Assembly: GCA_910586715.1 (NCBI GenBank)
Contig: CAJUJG010000023.1
Span: 4,754 to 40,169 of the forward strand
Reading direction: 5' to 3'
DNA: 35,416 bases
Source of the DNA: an uncultured Lachnospiraceae bacterium
Lineage (GTDB): Bacteria; Bacillota; Clostridia; Lachnospirales; Lachnospiraceae
The notes under the pieces are model-generated. The model did not search any database and was not told where the DNA came from. It saw only the letters and a program-made list of their open reading frames with translations. This document shows, in pieces, positions 16,227 to 23,971 of the stretch (position 1 is the stretch's first letter; each line of letters starts with the position of its first letter). Both the position numbers and the translations under genes were made by a program.

Positions 16227-17678
16227 TTAATTTCCTATCATCCAGTCATACATTTCCTGATACTTGAGTGCGGATACTGCCCATGAATAGTCAACTGCCA
16301 TTGCACGGTCCACAATCTTGTTCCAATCGCGCTTTCTGTCATAGTAAATCTGCTCTGAATAGCGGATTGCCGTGAGCATCTCATGCGCATTGTAATTGGT
16401 AAAACTAAAGCCTGTTCCGGTTCCTTCATACTCGTTATACGGAATAACCGTGTCTTTCAGACCGCCCGTTTCACGCACAATAGGCACCGTGCCGTACCGC
16501 AGCGCCATAAGCTGGCTTAATCCGCAAGGCTCAAAAAGCGAAGGCATCAGAAACGCATCGCAGGACGCGTATATTCTGTGGGAAAGCTCCTCCGAATAAA
16601 AAATATTCGCGGAAACCTTTCCGTGGTATTTCCAGTCAAAATGACGGAACATATTTTCGTAGCGCTCCTCACCCGTTCCGAGCACAACAAGCTGTACGTC
16701 ATCTTTGTTGCACATTTCGTCCATAATATATGCCACCAGGTCCATACCCTTTTGATCTGTCAGTCTTGAGACAATACCAATCATCATTTTCTTGTCATTT
16801 TGCTCAAGATCAAGCTGCCTTTGCAGATCTCTCTTATTCTTAATCTTCTCTTTTCTGAAGTTGCCTGCATTATATTTATGCACAATCAGCCCGTCAGTTT
16901 CAGGATTATACTCACCGTAATCAATACCGTTTACAATACCCCTTAGGTCGTTTGTTCTTGCATTTAATAGTCCGTTGAGCTTTTCACCGTAGAAGTCCGT
17001 CTTAATTTCCTCTGCATACGTTTCGCTCACGGTTGTAATCGCATCGGCATACGTCAATCCGCCCTTCAGGAGATTTCCGTCCTTAAAGAACCCAAGCTTA
17101 TCCGGTGAAAAATATGAGTTATCGAGTCCCGTAATCCCCTGTACCGTCTTAATGTCATAAATTCCCTGAAATTTCAGGTTGTGAATTGTCATAATGGATT
17201 TGATGCCCCTGTAAAATTCACCCTGTGCAAACCGCTCCTTAAGATACACTGGAATAATACCGGTCTGCCAGTCATGGCAGTGGATAATCTCCGGCCGAAA
17301 ACCGATTACAGGCAGTATTGACAATGCCGCCTTTGAGAAAAATACAAACTTTGTAATTTCACCGACATGATTGTCACTATATGGCTTAAAGCCGCTGAAC
17401 ATTTTCTCATTGTCAATAAAATAATATGTGATTCCGTCATATTGTGCCTCCAGCACACCTACATACTCATTCTGCCCCATGAAATCCATATAGAAATGTG
17501 TTCTGTACTGCATCAAGGATTTCATATGGTCCGACATGCACATGTACTTCGGAAGAATAACCCGCGCATCAAAATACCTCTTATCATAATACTTCGGGAG
17601 AGAACCTACAACATCAGCAAGCCCTCCTGTTTTAATAAACGGTACACCCTCTGAAGCCACAAATAAAATATTCTTCAT
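16227..17678 (-). CDS. glgA: Glycogen synthase (ADP-glucose, GT5)
   Basis: Starch/glycogen synthase of 483 aa that extends alpha-1,4-glucan chains from ADP-glucose. The N-terminal glycosyltransferase-5 domain begins M-K-N-I-L-F-V-A-S-E and holds the substrate-binding K-T-G-G-L-A-D-V (16-23). The C-terminal GT-B half has G-I-V-S-R-L-T-D-Q-K-G and the active-site stretch S-L-F-E-P-C-G-L-S-Q-L. AAAGGGA lies 9 nt before the ATG at 17678; the frame extends seven codons further upstream, but family proteins start at this M-K-N. No other glycogen gene is adjacent. The gene has a strong promoter and an unusually long leader of about 170 nt containing two hairpins. Confidence 0.94.
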   Translation of the reverse strand: MKNILFVASEGVPFIKTGGLADVVGSLPKYYDKRYFDARVILPKYMCMSDHMKSLMQYRTHFYMDFMGQNEYVGVLEAQYDGITYYFIDNEKMFSGFKPYSDNHVGEITKFVFFSKAALSILPVIGFRPEIIHCHDWQTGIIPVYLKERFAQGEFYRGIKSIMTIHNLKFQGIYDIKTVQGITGLDNSYFSPDKLGFFKDGNLLKGGLTYADAITTVSETYAEEIKTDFYGEKLNGLLNARTNDLRGIVNGIDYGEYNPETDGLIVHKYNAGNFRKEKIKNKRDLQRQLDLEQNDKKMMIGIVSRLTDQKGMDLVAYIMDEMCNKDDVQLVVLGTGEERYENMFRHFDWKYHGKVSANIFYSEELSHRIYASCDAFLMPSLFEPCGLSQLMALRYGTVPIVRETGGLKDTVIPYNEYEGTGTGFSFTNYNAHEMLTAIRYSEQIYYDRKRDWNKIVDRAMAVDYSWAVSALKYQEMYDWMIGN

Positions 17679-17791
17679 CTTATCCAATCCCTTTCTCACA
17701 ATTTATCTATGCTGACTGTGATGCAAAAGATCTGACACCCTAATCGCATACGGAATGCGTATTCATTTATGCACTGTCCCTTGCGCATAAC

Positions 17792-17839
17792 CGAGTTTGC
17801 GGCAACGCAAATCTCGTGATTGAAAATTCATTTTCAATC
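17792..17839. repeat. Double-hairpin repeat, copy 1 (glgA leader)
   Basis: Two adjacent inverted repeats: CGAGTTTGCG / CGCAAATCTCG (17792-17816, one bulged T) and then GATTGAAAAT-TC-ATTTTCAATC (17818-17839). The same pair in the same order and orientation, with clear sequence similarity, occurs at 32070-32125. This copy lies inside the predicted glgA 5' leader, so the hairpins should be present in glgA mRNA. Confidence 0.75.
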
Positions 17840-17855
17840 TTTTCAGCTTACCATA

Positions 17856-17884
17856 ATTATACACATACTCCGTTAAAATGTAAA
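17856..17884 (-). promoter_or_regulatory. Predicted sigma-A promoter of glgA
   Basis: On the minus strand TTTACA (17884-17879), a 17-bp spacer and TATAAT (17861-17856). Transcription would begin near 17850, leaving a leader of about 170 nt before the glgA start. Confidence 0.75.
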
Positions 17885-17910
17885 GAAATTCATGTGCGTT
17901 TTCTTGCATT

Positions 17911-18453
17911 TTATGCGCGGTAATGAAGCCTGATCTTGTCAGCAATCAGTGCAATAAACTCCGAATTGGTGGGTTTTCCCTTTCCGATATTGATGGTATA
18001 TCCGAACAGTGCATCGAGCGTTTCCATCTTTCCTCTGCTCCATGCAACCTCGATAGCATGTCTTATGGCACGCTCTACACGGCTTGGCGTTGTCTGAAAT
18101 TTCTTGGCGATTGACGGATACAAAATTTTTGTAATAGAATTGAGCATTTCCGTATCCTCCACCGACATAATGATTGCTTCCCGAAGATACTGGTATCCTT
18201 TGATATGTGCAGGCACACCGATTTCATGAATCATATCCGTGACATCCTTCTCCAAATCATGTGCTTTGCTGCCGGCATCAAACATTCCCTTATTGTCCGC
18301 ACCGAACAGTTTCTTAGCATCACCACCCGTGCTCTTATCCCCCGCAGGAACCGTTATCATAATCTGAAATGCTTTATCCTTTGAAAGCAAGTCGCTCAGA
18401 ATGTTGAAAATTCTTTCGTTATCTTGTTGTGATACCACATTTAATTGTTCCAT
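17911..18453 (-). CDS. spo0A: Receiver-truncated Spo0A-type regulator
   Basis: Protein of 180 aa whose residues 68-180 are a full Spo0A effector domain: I-H-E-I-G-V-P-A-H-I-K-G-Y, I-T-K-I-L-Y-P-S-I-A-K-K, the recognition-helix region S-R-V-E-R-A-I-R-H-A-I-E-V-A-W-S-R-G, and K-P-T-N-S-E-F-I-A. Normal Spo0A is about 260-270 aa. Residues 1-34 still resemble the receiver start (L-N-V-V-S-Q-Q-D-N-E-R), with one acidic-pocket Asp changed to Gln10 and D11 kept, but strands beta3-beta5 with the phosphorylated Asp, the Thr/Ser switch and the Lys are gone, replaced by a Gly/Asp/Lys-rich linker (35-67). The ATG at 18453 follows GGAGG by 8 nt. The reading frame is clean, so this is not a simple frameshift. 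In B. subtilis receiver deletions make Spo0A active without phosphorylation. Whether a full-length Spo0A exists elsewhere is unknown. Confidence 0.88.
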   Translation of the reverse strand: MEQLNVVSQQDNERIFNILSDLLSKDKAFQIMITVPAGDKSTGGDAKKLFGADNKGMFDAGSKAHDLEKDVTDMIHEIGVPAHIKGYQYLREAIIMSVEDTEMLNSITKILYPSIAKKFQTTPSRVERAIRHAIEVAWSRGKMETLDALFGYTINIGKGKPTNSEFIALIADKIRLHYRA

Positions 18454-18492
18454 AAATCTTTCCTCCATTTTTTATGCGTCCCGTCTGAAATG

Positions 18493-18550
18493 CCGTCGAA
18501 CGATTTTGTCGCGACAAACTTTGCCATTGTGACATTAAATCCCGACAATA
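18493..18550 (-). promoter_or_regulatory. 0A-box-like sites upstream of the Spo0A homologue
   Basis: The perfect 14-bp palindrome TTTGTCGCGACAAA (18505-18518) consists of two converging TTTGTCG halves, matching the first part of the Spo0A box TTTGTCRAAA. Nearby are CCGTCGAA (18493-18500, one mismatch to TGTCGAA) and, on the minus strand, TATTGTCGGG (18550-18541). All lie 40-100 bases before the start codon, suggesting autoregulation. Confidence 0.5.
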
Positions 18551-18911
18551 CAGACCGGAAATACTTTTATTTTTCAAAATTTACCAACATTTGGTACGAC
18601 TAATTATATAAGAATGTCAATTTATCTTGCAAGGTCTAAATTTCGCACAATTCCCACGGTAAAGACACAATTACCCAACGTTCGCCGAATGTTTCCAACA
18701 TATTACAAAATAAGGTGTCTGATTGTGTCAGAAAAGTCAGAAATTTTCTTTTGCTTATTGATTACCTCAAAATTTCACGCGATAAATTATGAATTTTTTT
18801 ATTTTTTCGCGATTATTTTAATAATTTAGTCAATTTTTATACCGCTATTGTTCCTTACAGGGTGTTTTTTAGGCGATTATTAAAATATTATTGAATTTTT
18901 TTGAAACACTC
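18551..18911. other. AT-rich intergenic region
   Basis: No convincing gene. Short open frames here lack Shine-Dalgarno sites and recognisable sequence. A spaced inverted repeat GACACAAT (18664-18671) / ATTGTGTC (18722-18729) about 50 bases apart is the only structure noted. The segment lies between the upstream region of the Spo0A homologue and the tRNA-Val promoter. Confidence 0.5.
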
Positions 18912-18965
18912 TTGACATTTCGGTAAATATCGGTATAATAAAAAAAGTGACAGATAGTTCTGTCA
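18912..18965 (+). promoter_or_regulatory. tRNA-Val promoter and leader hairpin
   Basis: TTGACA (18912-18917), a 16-bp spacer and TATAAT (18934-18939) form a consensus promoter in front of the tRNA gene. Right at the expected transcript start a 7-bp hairpin follows, TGACAGA-TAGT-TCTGTCA (18948-18965), in the part normally removed by RNase P. Confidence 0.85.
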
Positions 18966-18981
18966 TTTCATTAAAGTAAAT

Positions 18982-19054
18982 GGGGTCTTAGCTCAGCTGG
19001 GAGAGCATCTGCCTTACAAGCAGAGGGTCACAGGTTCGAGCCCTGTAGGCCCCA
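18982..19054 (+). tRNA. tRNA-Val (anticodon TAC)
   Basis: A 73-base cloverleaf: acceptor GGGGTCT/AGGCCCC with one G-T pair, D arm G-C-T-C-A-G-C-T-G-G-G-A-G-A-G-C, anticodon stem TCTGC/GCAGA with loop CTTACAA giving anticodon TAC, and T arm ACAGG-TTCGAGC-CCTGT. The discriminator is A and CCA is not encoded. Six T follow directly. It is transcribed alone from the promoter just upstream. Confidence 0.97.
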
Positions 19055-19075
19055 TTTTTTATTTCTATTTCTGTA

Positions 19076-20026
19076 CTATTCCTGTTGTGTTTTCAGCTGT
19101 TCTTTTCTGATGTCAGAAAGTCTTTTCATATCGACCGTAACGGCAGGGCGAATCCCGTAGCTTTCCACGGCGGCAATACATTCGATTAGCAGCTTATCGG
19201 AATAACCGTTATTAACCGCATAAGATTTGCAGGAGGAACCTTCCACCGGCTCCCTGAGACGCCATACAAATGGTTCAAGTCCAAATTCAAGGGAAAGCAC
19301 CCGGTACGAACCGGTCTCGTCGCGCTCCACTGCCAGCTGCGTAGGCTGTGCGTAAACGCTGATATTCGCATCATAAAACCATTCCAGCTCATTCCTGCTT
19401 AAAAGATAGACCAAGTCGTCTGTCTCCACAGTTCCCTCTGTGAGTGCGCCGCCTTTTGTCAGATGATGTGTCGGGACAATCGCGTCCTGCTCCTCCTTGG
19501 TAAATCCGCATAGAAAACCACGTTCTGAAAAATACGCGTTTTTTTCACCGAACATCGCTTTTTTGACAGGTCCTTTCCCTTCATACACCACATTTTCCCG
19601 ATCGGAGTTTAACCATGTCCTGATGTCGGAACGGCTCCAGTCGTTTGTTCCGTGCGTATATTCCTGCATTGGAAGATTCTCCAATGTCTTTTCGTCAGTA
19701 ATACGCCAAAGAACGCCGTCATCATCATAAGCATATTTGCCGCTGGGCGCTGCGTCAAACGCCTTCATGGCAAGGATTTCACTGGAAACAAGGACTGCTT
19801 TGGACGCTCTTCCAAAACGATCCTCATACAACTTTAACACACGCCATGTAATCGGCTCATTCAGATAAGAGCCAAAGATTACTTCATCACCCAATGCCAC
19901 TTCATAGTCTGCTGTCTTCCCATGCTCATACCTGAATGCGAGCACAATCATCAGTGCAATGGCACCCAAATATATGAAATCCGTAGGTTTAATACGCTTT
20001 TTTTCTCTTTTTCCATTCTGTTCCAT
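19076..20026 (-). CDS. Single-TM protein with a DUF6273-like domain
   Basis: Protein of 316 aa with a basic N-terminus, one TM segment (about 16-32), no signal cleavage site evident, and a large domain outside the membrane. The domain carries the pattern I-F-G-S-Y...P-I-T-W-R-V-L, D-W-S-R-S-D-I-R-T-W-L-N, T-D-D-L-V-Y-L-L-S, and W-R-L-R-E-P...G-I-R-P-A-V, which I associate with DUF6273, a domain of unknown function common in surface proteins of gut Clostridia. It starts 12 bases after the stop of the PaaI-like thioesterase gene, with an AGGAAG site, so the two are likely cotranscribed. It converges on the tRNA gene. No function is claimed. Confidence 0.7.
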   Translation of the reverse strand: MEQNGKREKKRIKPTDFIYLGAIALMIVLAFRYEHGKTADYEVALGDEVIFGSYLNEPITWRVLKLYEDRFGRASKAVLVSSEILAMKAFDAAPSGKYAYDDDGVLWRITDEKTLENLPMQEYTHGTNDWSRSDIRTWLNSDRENVVYEGKGPVKKAMFGEKNAYFSERGFLCGFTKEEQDAIVPTHHLTKGGALTEGTVETDDLVYLLSRNELEWFYDANISVYAQPTQLAVERDETGSYRVLSLEFGLEPFVWRLREPVEGSSCKSYAVNNGYSDKLLIECIAAVESYGIRPAVTVDMKRLSDIRKEQLKTQQE

Positions 20027-20038
20027 ACATGCTTCCTG

Positions 20039-20446
20039 TCACACTGCAAATCCGTTGGAGGTCATATGTGCAATTTGACTTCCAAGCTCGTCCGTAATTT
20101 CCACCACATAGCAGCACGTGCGTCTGCCTGCCCTGATTTTTTTCGCCTCGGCAATCAGTATATTTCCTTTTGCCTTTCCGAGAAACGTTATGGACGCATC
20201 CAGTGATACCACCGGTTGCTCCTGCCAGTTTGTCGCAACCGCAAACGCAAAGTCCGCAAGCGTGAAGATTGCCCCGCCCATAACCGCGCCAAGCGCATTT
20301 TTATGATTATCGCTAATCCGCATGGAACATTTCGCATATTCCTCCGCAATTTCCTCGATGACAGCGCCGTTTACCGTGGCAAAACGGTCATGCGAAAAAC
20401 GCTCGCGCACCATGTCCAATGTCTGTTGTTCCATCTCCGCAACCAT
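20039..20446 (-). CDS. PaaI-family hotdog thioesterase
   Basis: Protein of 135 aa with the hotdog fold of the PaaI/YbgC-like acyl-CoA thioesterases. The segment N-A-L-G-A-V-M-G-G-A-I-F-T-L-A-D-F-A-F-A (about 49-68) is the family pattern H/N-x-x-G-x-x-x-G-G-x-x-x-x-L-x-D with the catalytic Asp at about 65; the first position is Asn rather than His around residue 49. The substrate cannot be told. The start is uncertain: the ATG at 20446 has AAGGG very close, while the ATG four codons later has GCGGAG directly before it. It is the first gene of a probable two-gene unit with the DUF6273-like gene and diverges from carB. Confidence 0.82.
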   Translation of the reverse strand: MVAEMEQQTLDMVRERFSHDRFATVNGAVIEEIAEEYAKCSMRISDNHKNALGAVMGGAIFTLADFAFAVATNWQEQPVVSLDASITFLGKAKGNILIAEAKKIRAGRRTCCYVVEITDELGSQIAHMTSNGFAV

Positions 20447-20656
20447 TCCCTTCTTATCTGTATATACACAAATTTATTTTATCCCATTCCCTGGCAAAAG
20501 TCCACAAATATTGATATGTGTTTTTTATTGTATCATCCAGTCATCCAGGTTATTTGAAAAAAATATGAATTATATATAGTTTTTTTTCAAAAATCCTTTA
20601 TAATGGAGAAAGGTATATTTTAAAAATTTGCAAATCACATAAAACGGAGGTTATTT

Positions 20657-23600
20657 ATGCCAAAAAGAGAAGATATTAACAAAGTGCTTATCATCGGTTC
20701 CGGTCCGATTATCATCGGTCAGGCATGTGAGTTTGACTATTCGGGTACACAGGCGTGCAAGGCGCTGCGCAAACTCGGATATGAAATTGTGCTTGTCAAC
20801 TCCAACCCCGCAACAATTATGACGGACCCCGAAATCGCTGATGTGACTTACATAGAACCGTTAAACGTAAAACGTTTGGAGCAGATTATTGCAAAGGAGC
20901 GGCCTGACGCGCTGCTGCCAAACCTCGGCGGGCAGTCCGGTTTAAACTTGTGTGCGGAGCTTGCAAAGGAAGGTGTTCTTGAAAAATACAATGTCAGGGT
21001 AATCGGCGTGCAGGTAGATGCGATTGAACGCGGCGAGGACCGGATTGAGTTTAAGAAATCAATGGACGCAATCGGGATTGAGATGGCAAGAAGCGAGGTC
21101 TCCTACAGTGTTGAAGAGGCGCTTGCGATTGCGGACAAGCTCGGCTATCCTGTTGTTCTACGTCCTGCTTATACAATGGGCGGCGCAGGAGGCGGACTTG
21201 TTTATAATAAAGACGAATTAAAAACGGTCTGCGCGCGCGGACTGCAGGCAAGTCTTGTAGGGCAGGTACTGGTTGAGGAGTCCATCCTCGGCTGGGAGGA
21301 GCTTGAGCTTGAGGTTGTACGCGACGCCAAAGGAAACATGATTACGGTCTGCTTTATTGAAAACATTGATCCGCTCGGCGTCCACACCGGCGACTCGTTC
21401 TGCTCCGCACCGATGCTTACCATATCGGAAGACTTGCAGAAACGGCTGCAGGAGCAGGCATACCGCATTGTCGATTCCGTACAGGTTATTGGCGGAACAA
21501 ACGTTCAATTTGCTCACGATCCCGTTTCCGACCGTATAGTCGTAATCGAAATTAACCCGCGAACTTCCCGCTCTTCCGCGCTTGCATCCAAAGCAACCGG
21601 CTTTCCGATTGCGCTTGTTTCCGCAATGCTTGCGGCAGGTCTTACTTTAAAGGATATTGAATGCGGAAAGTACGGCACGTTGGACAAATATGTTCCGGAC
21701 GGCGATTATGTCGTAATCAAATTTGCGCGCTGGGCGTTTGAAAAATTCAAAGGCGTTGAGGATAAGCTTGGCACGCAGATGCGTGCCGTAGGCGAAGTTA
21801 TGAGTATCGGAAAGACCTACAAAGAAGCGTTCCAAAAAGCGATTCGCAGTTTGGAAACAGGGCGTTACGGACTGGGATACGCAAAAGATTACAATAAACA
21901 GCCAAAGGAAGAGCTGCTGCGGATGCTTGCCAATCCATCAAGCGACCGCCACTTCATTATGTATGAGGCGCTGCGCAAGGGCGCAACAGTAGATGAGATC
22001 TTTGAGATTACCAAAGTAAAGCACTACTTTGTGGAGCAGATGAAGGAGCTCGTTGAGGAGGAGGAAGCGCTTGCAAAATCCAAAGGCTCGCTTCCGTCAG
22101 ATGACGCACTTATTTCCGCTAAGAAAAACGGATTTTCCGATAAATATTTAAGTCAGATTTTGGACATTCCCGAAGCCGATATTCGAAACAGGCGCATTGC
22201 TCTTGGCGTGGAGGAGGCTTGGGAGGGCGTTCATGTAAGCGGCACGCCTGACAGCGCATACTACTACTCTACCTACAATGCAAAGGATAAAAATCCTGTC
22301 AACACGGATAAGCCAAAGATTATGATTTTGGGCGGCGGACCAAACCGCATCGGACAGGGTATTGAATTTGACTACTGCTGCGTCCACGCATCGCTTGCCT
22401 TAAAGCAGCTTGGTTTTGAAACCATTATCGTAAACTGCAATCCCGAAACGGTTTCGACGGATTATGACACCTCAGACAAGCTTTACTTTGAGCCGCTGAC
22501 GCTCGAGGACGTGCTCAGCATTTACCATAAAGAAAAACCGCTCGGCGTGATTGCACAGTTTGGCGGTCAGACGCCGCTCAACCTGGCGAACGAGCTGGAG
22601 AAAAACGGCGTAAAAATTCTCGGTACGTCTCCTGCTGTCATTGACCTTGCGGAGGACCGCGACCAGTTCCGCGCAATGATGGATAAGCTCGAAATCCCGA
22701 TGCCGGAGTCAGGCATGGCAACGACCGTTGAGGAGGCGCTTGCAATTGCAGCAAAAATCGGTTATCCCGTTATGGTTCGTCCTTCGTATGTGCTTGGCGG
22801 ACGCGGCATGGAGGTTGTGTATGATGATGAGAGTATGAAGGGATATATGGAGGCTGCTGTCGGCGTAACGCCTGACCGTCCGATTTTGATTGACCGTTTC
22901 TTAAATCATGCGTTGGAATGCGAAGCGGATGCCATCAGCGACGGCGCACATGCGTTTGTTCCTGCCGTAATGGAGCATATTGAGCTTGCAGGCGTGCATT
23001 CCGGCGACTCGGCGTGCATCATTCCCTCCGTGCATATCTCGGAAAAAAATGTTGCCACGATTAAGGAATATACGAAAAAAATCGCAGAGGAAATGCATGT
23101 CAAGGGACTGATGAATATGCAATATGCCATTGAAAACGGCAAGGTGTACGTGCTCGAGGCAAACCCGCGCGCATCGCGTACCGTGCCGCTTGTATCAAAG
23201 GTGTGCAATATCCGCATGGTACCGCTTGCAACCGATATTATTACGTCGGAGATTACAGGTCGCCCGTCTCCGGTACCCACGCTTACGGAAAAGGACATTC
23301 CCTACTACGGCGTAAAAGAGGCGGTGTTCCCGTTTAATATGTTCCCTGAGGTTGACCCCGTGCTCGGACCGGAAATGCGCTCTACGGGTGAAGTTTTAGG
23401 TCTCTCTCCCTATTACGGCGAAGCGTTCTTTAAGGCGCAGGAAGCAACGCAGACCATTCTCCCTTTAAGCGGAACGGTATTGATTTCCGTCAACCGCAAG
23501 GATAAGCCGGAGGTTGTGGAAATCGCTAAGCTGTTTTCAAATGCCGGATTTCAAATTCTTGCGACAGGCGGTACGTTTGACGCGATTTCGGAGGCTGGTA

Positions 23601-23881
23601 TTGACGCAAAAAAGGTGAACAAGCTCTATGAAGGACGTCCGAATATTCTTGATTTAATTACAAACGGAAACATTGATTTGATTATCAATTCCCCTGTCGG
23701 AAAGGACAGTGTGCATGACGACAGCTATTTAAGGAAAGCCGCAATCAAGGCAAGAGTACCTTACGTAACAACTGTCGCGGCGGCACGGGCGACGGTAAAG
23801 GGCATTTTATACGCGCAAAAGCATGGCGACGCAGACGTTAAATCACTGCAGCAGCTGCACAGTGAAATAAAAGATAAATAA
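20657..23881 (+). CDS. carB: Carbamoyl-phosphate synthase large subunit, stand-alone copy
   Basis: Full-length CarB of 1074 aa: first ATP-grasp half (about 1-400, starting I-G-S-G-P-I-I-I-G-Q), oligomerisation region (about 400-555), second ATP-grasp half (about 555-930, starting G-G-G-P-N-R-I-G-Q-G), and a C-terminal MGS-like allosteric domain (about 935-1074). It would make carbamoyl phosphate from bicarbonate, ammonia delivered by CarA, and two ATP. The allosteric domain (A-T-G-G-T, Y-E-G-R-P-N-I-L-D, and the end Q-Q-L-H-S-E-I-K) resembles the E. coli CarB type and differs clearly from the second CarB in this window. No carA is next to it. GGAGG precedes the ATG by 6 nt; TATAAT at 20599-20604 is a possible -10 box without a good -35. 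Confidence 0.94.
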   Translation: MPKREDINKVLIIGSGPIIIGQACEFDYSGTQACKALRKLGYEIVLVNSNPATIMTDPEIADVTYIEPLNVKRLEQIIAKERPDALLPNLGGQSGLNLCAELAKEGVLEKYNVRVIGVQVDAIERGEDRIEFKKSMDAIGIEMARSEVSYSVEEALAIADKLGYPVVLRPAYTMGGAGGGLVYNKDELKTVCARGLQASLVGQVLVEESILGWEELELEVVRDAKGNMITVCFIENIDPLGVHTGDSFCSAPMLTISEDLQKRLQEQAYRIVDSVQVIGGTNVQFAHDPVSDRIVVIEINPRTSRSSALASKATGFPIALVSAMLAAGLTLKDIECGKYGTLDKYVPDGDYVVIKFARWAFEKFKGVEDKLGTQMRAVGEVMSIGKTYKEAFQKAIRSLETGRYGLGYAKDYNKQPKEELLRMLANPSSDRHFIMYEALRKGATVDEIFEITKVKHYFVEQMKELVEEEEALAKSKGSLPSDDALISAKKNGFSDKYLSQILDIPEADIRNRRIALGVEEAWEGVHVSGTPDSAYYYSTYNAKDKNPVNTDKPKIMILGGGPNRIGQGIEFDYCCVHASLALKQLGFETIIVNCNPETVSTDYDTSDKLYFEPLTLEDVLSIYHKEKPLGVIAQFGGQTPLNLANELEKNGVKILGTSPAVIDLAEDRDQFRAMMDKLEIPMPESGMATTVEEALAIAAKIGYPVMVRPSYVLGGRGMEVVYDDESMKGYMEAAVGVTPDRPILIDRFLNHALECEADAISDGAHAFVPAVMEHIELAGVHSGDSACIIPSVHISEKNVATIKEYTKKIAEEMHVKGLMNMQYAIENGKVYVLEANPRASRTVPLVSKVCNIRMVPLATDIITSEITGRPSPVPTLTEKDIPYYGVKEAVFPFNMFPEVDPVLGPEMRSTGEVLGLSPYYGEAFFKAQEATQTILPLSGTVLISVNRKDKPEVVEIAKLFSNAGFQILATGGTFDAISEAGIDAKKVNKLYEGRPNILDLITNGNIDLIINSPVGKDSVHDDSYLRKAAIKARVPYVTTVAAARATVKGILYAQKHGDADVKSLQQLHSEIKDK

Positions 23882-23882
23882 G

Positions 23883-23928
23883 AAAAAAGACTATGAAACG
23901 CATCATTTTCCGTTTCATAGTCTTTTTT
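23883..23928. terminator. Bidirectional terminator between carB and the hydrogenase-MCP gene
   Basis: A perfect 18-bp inverted repeat (AAAAAAGACTATGAAACG at 23883-23900, its complement at 23911-23928) with a 10-nt loop lies just after the carB stop. T runs occur on both strands, and the flanking genes converge. Confidence 0.92.
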
Positions 23929-23971
23929 AATGCACACGGGCATCCAAAGGAAATATGTCCCGCCTGCTGTT

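Noticed and set aside
17763..17945. 60-aa open frame on the minus strand between glgA and the Spo0A homologue
   Set aside because: It runs through the double-hairpin repeat and the glgA promoter, has no good ribosome site and overlaps the end of the Spo0A gene; it reads as translated repeat sequence.
18614..18829. 71-aa open frame in the gap before tRNA-Val
   Set aside because: No Shine-Dalgarno, AT-driven composition and no recognisable pattern; the gap more likely holds only upstream regulatory DNA.
20447..20656. Arginine (ArgR) box or pyrimidine attenuator in front of the stand-alone carB
   Set aside because: TATGAATTATATATAG is only loosely like an ArgR half-site in AT-rich DNA, and no terminator/antiterminator pair or PyrR-type anti-antiterminator could be drawn.
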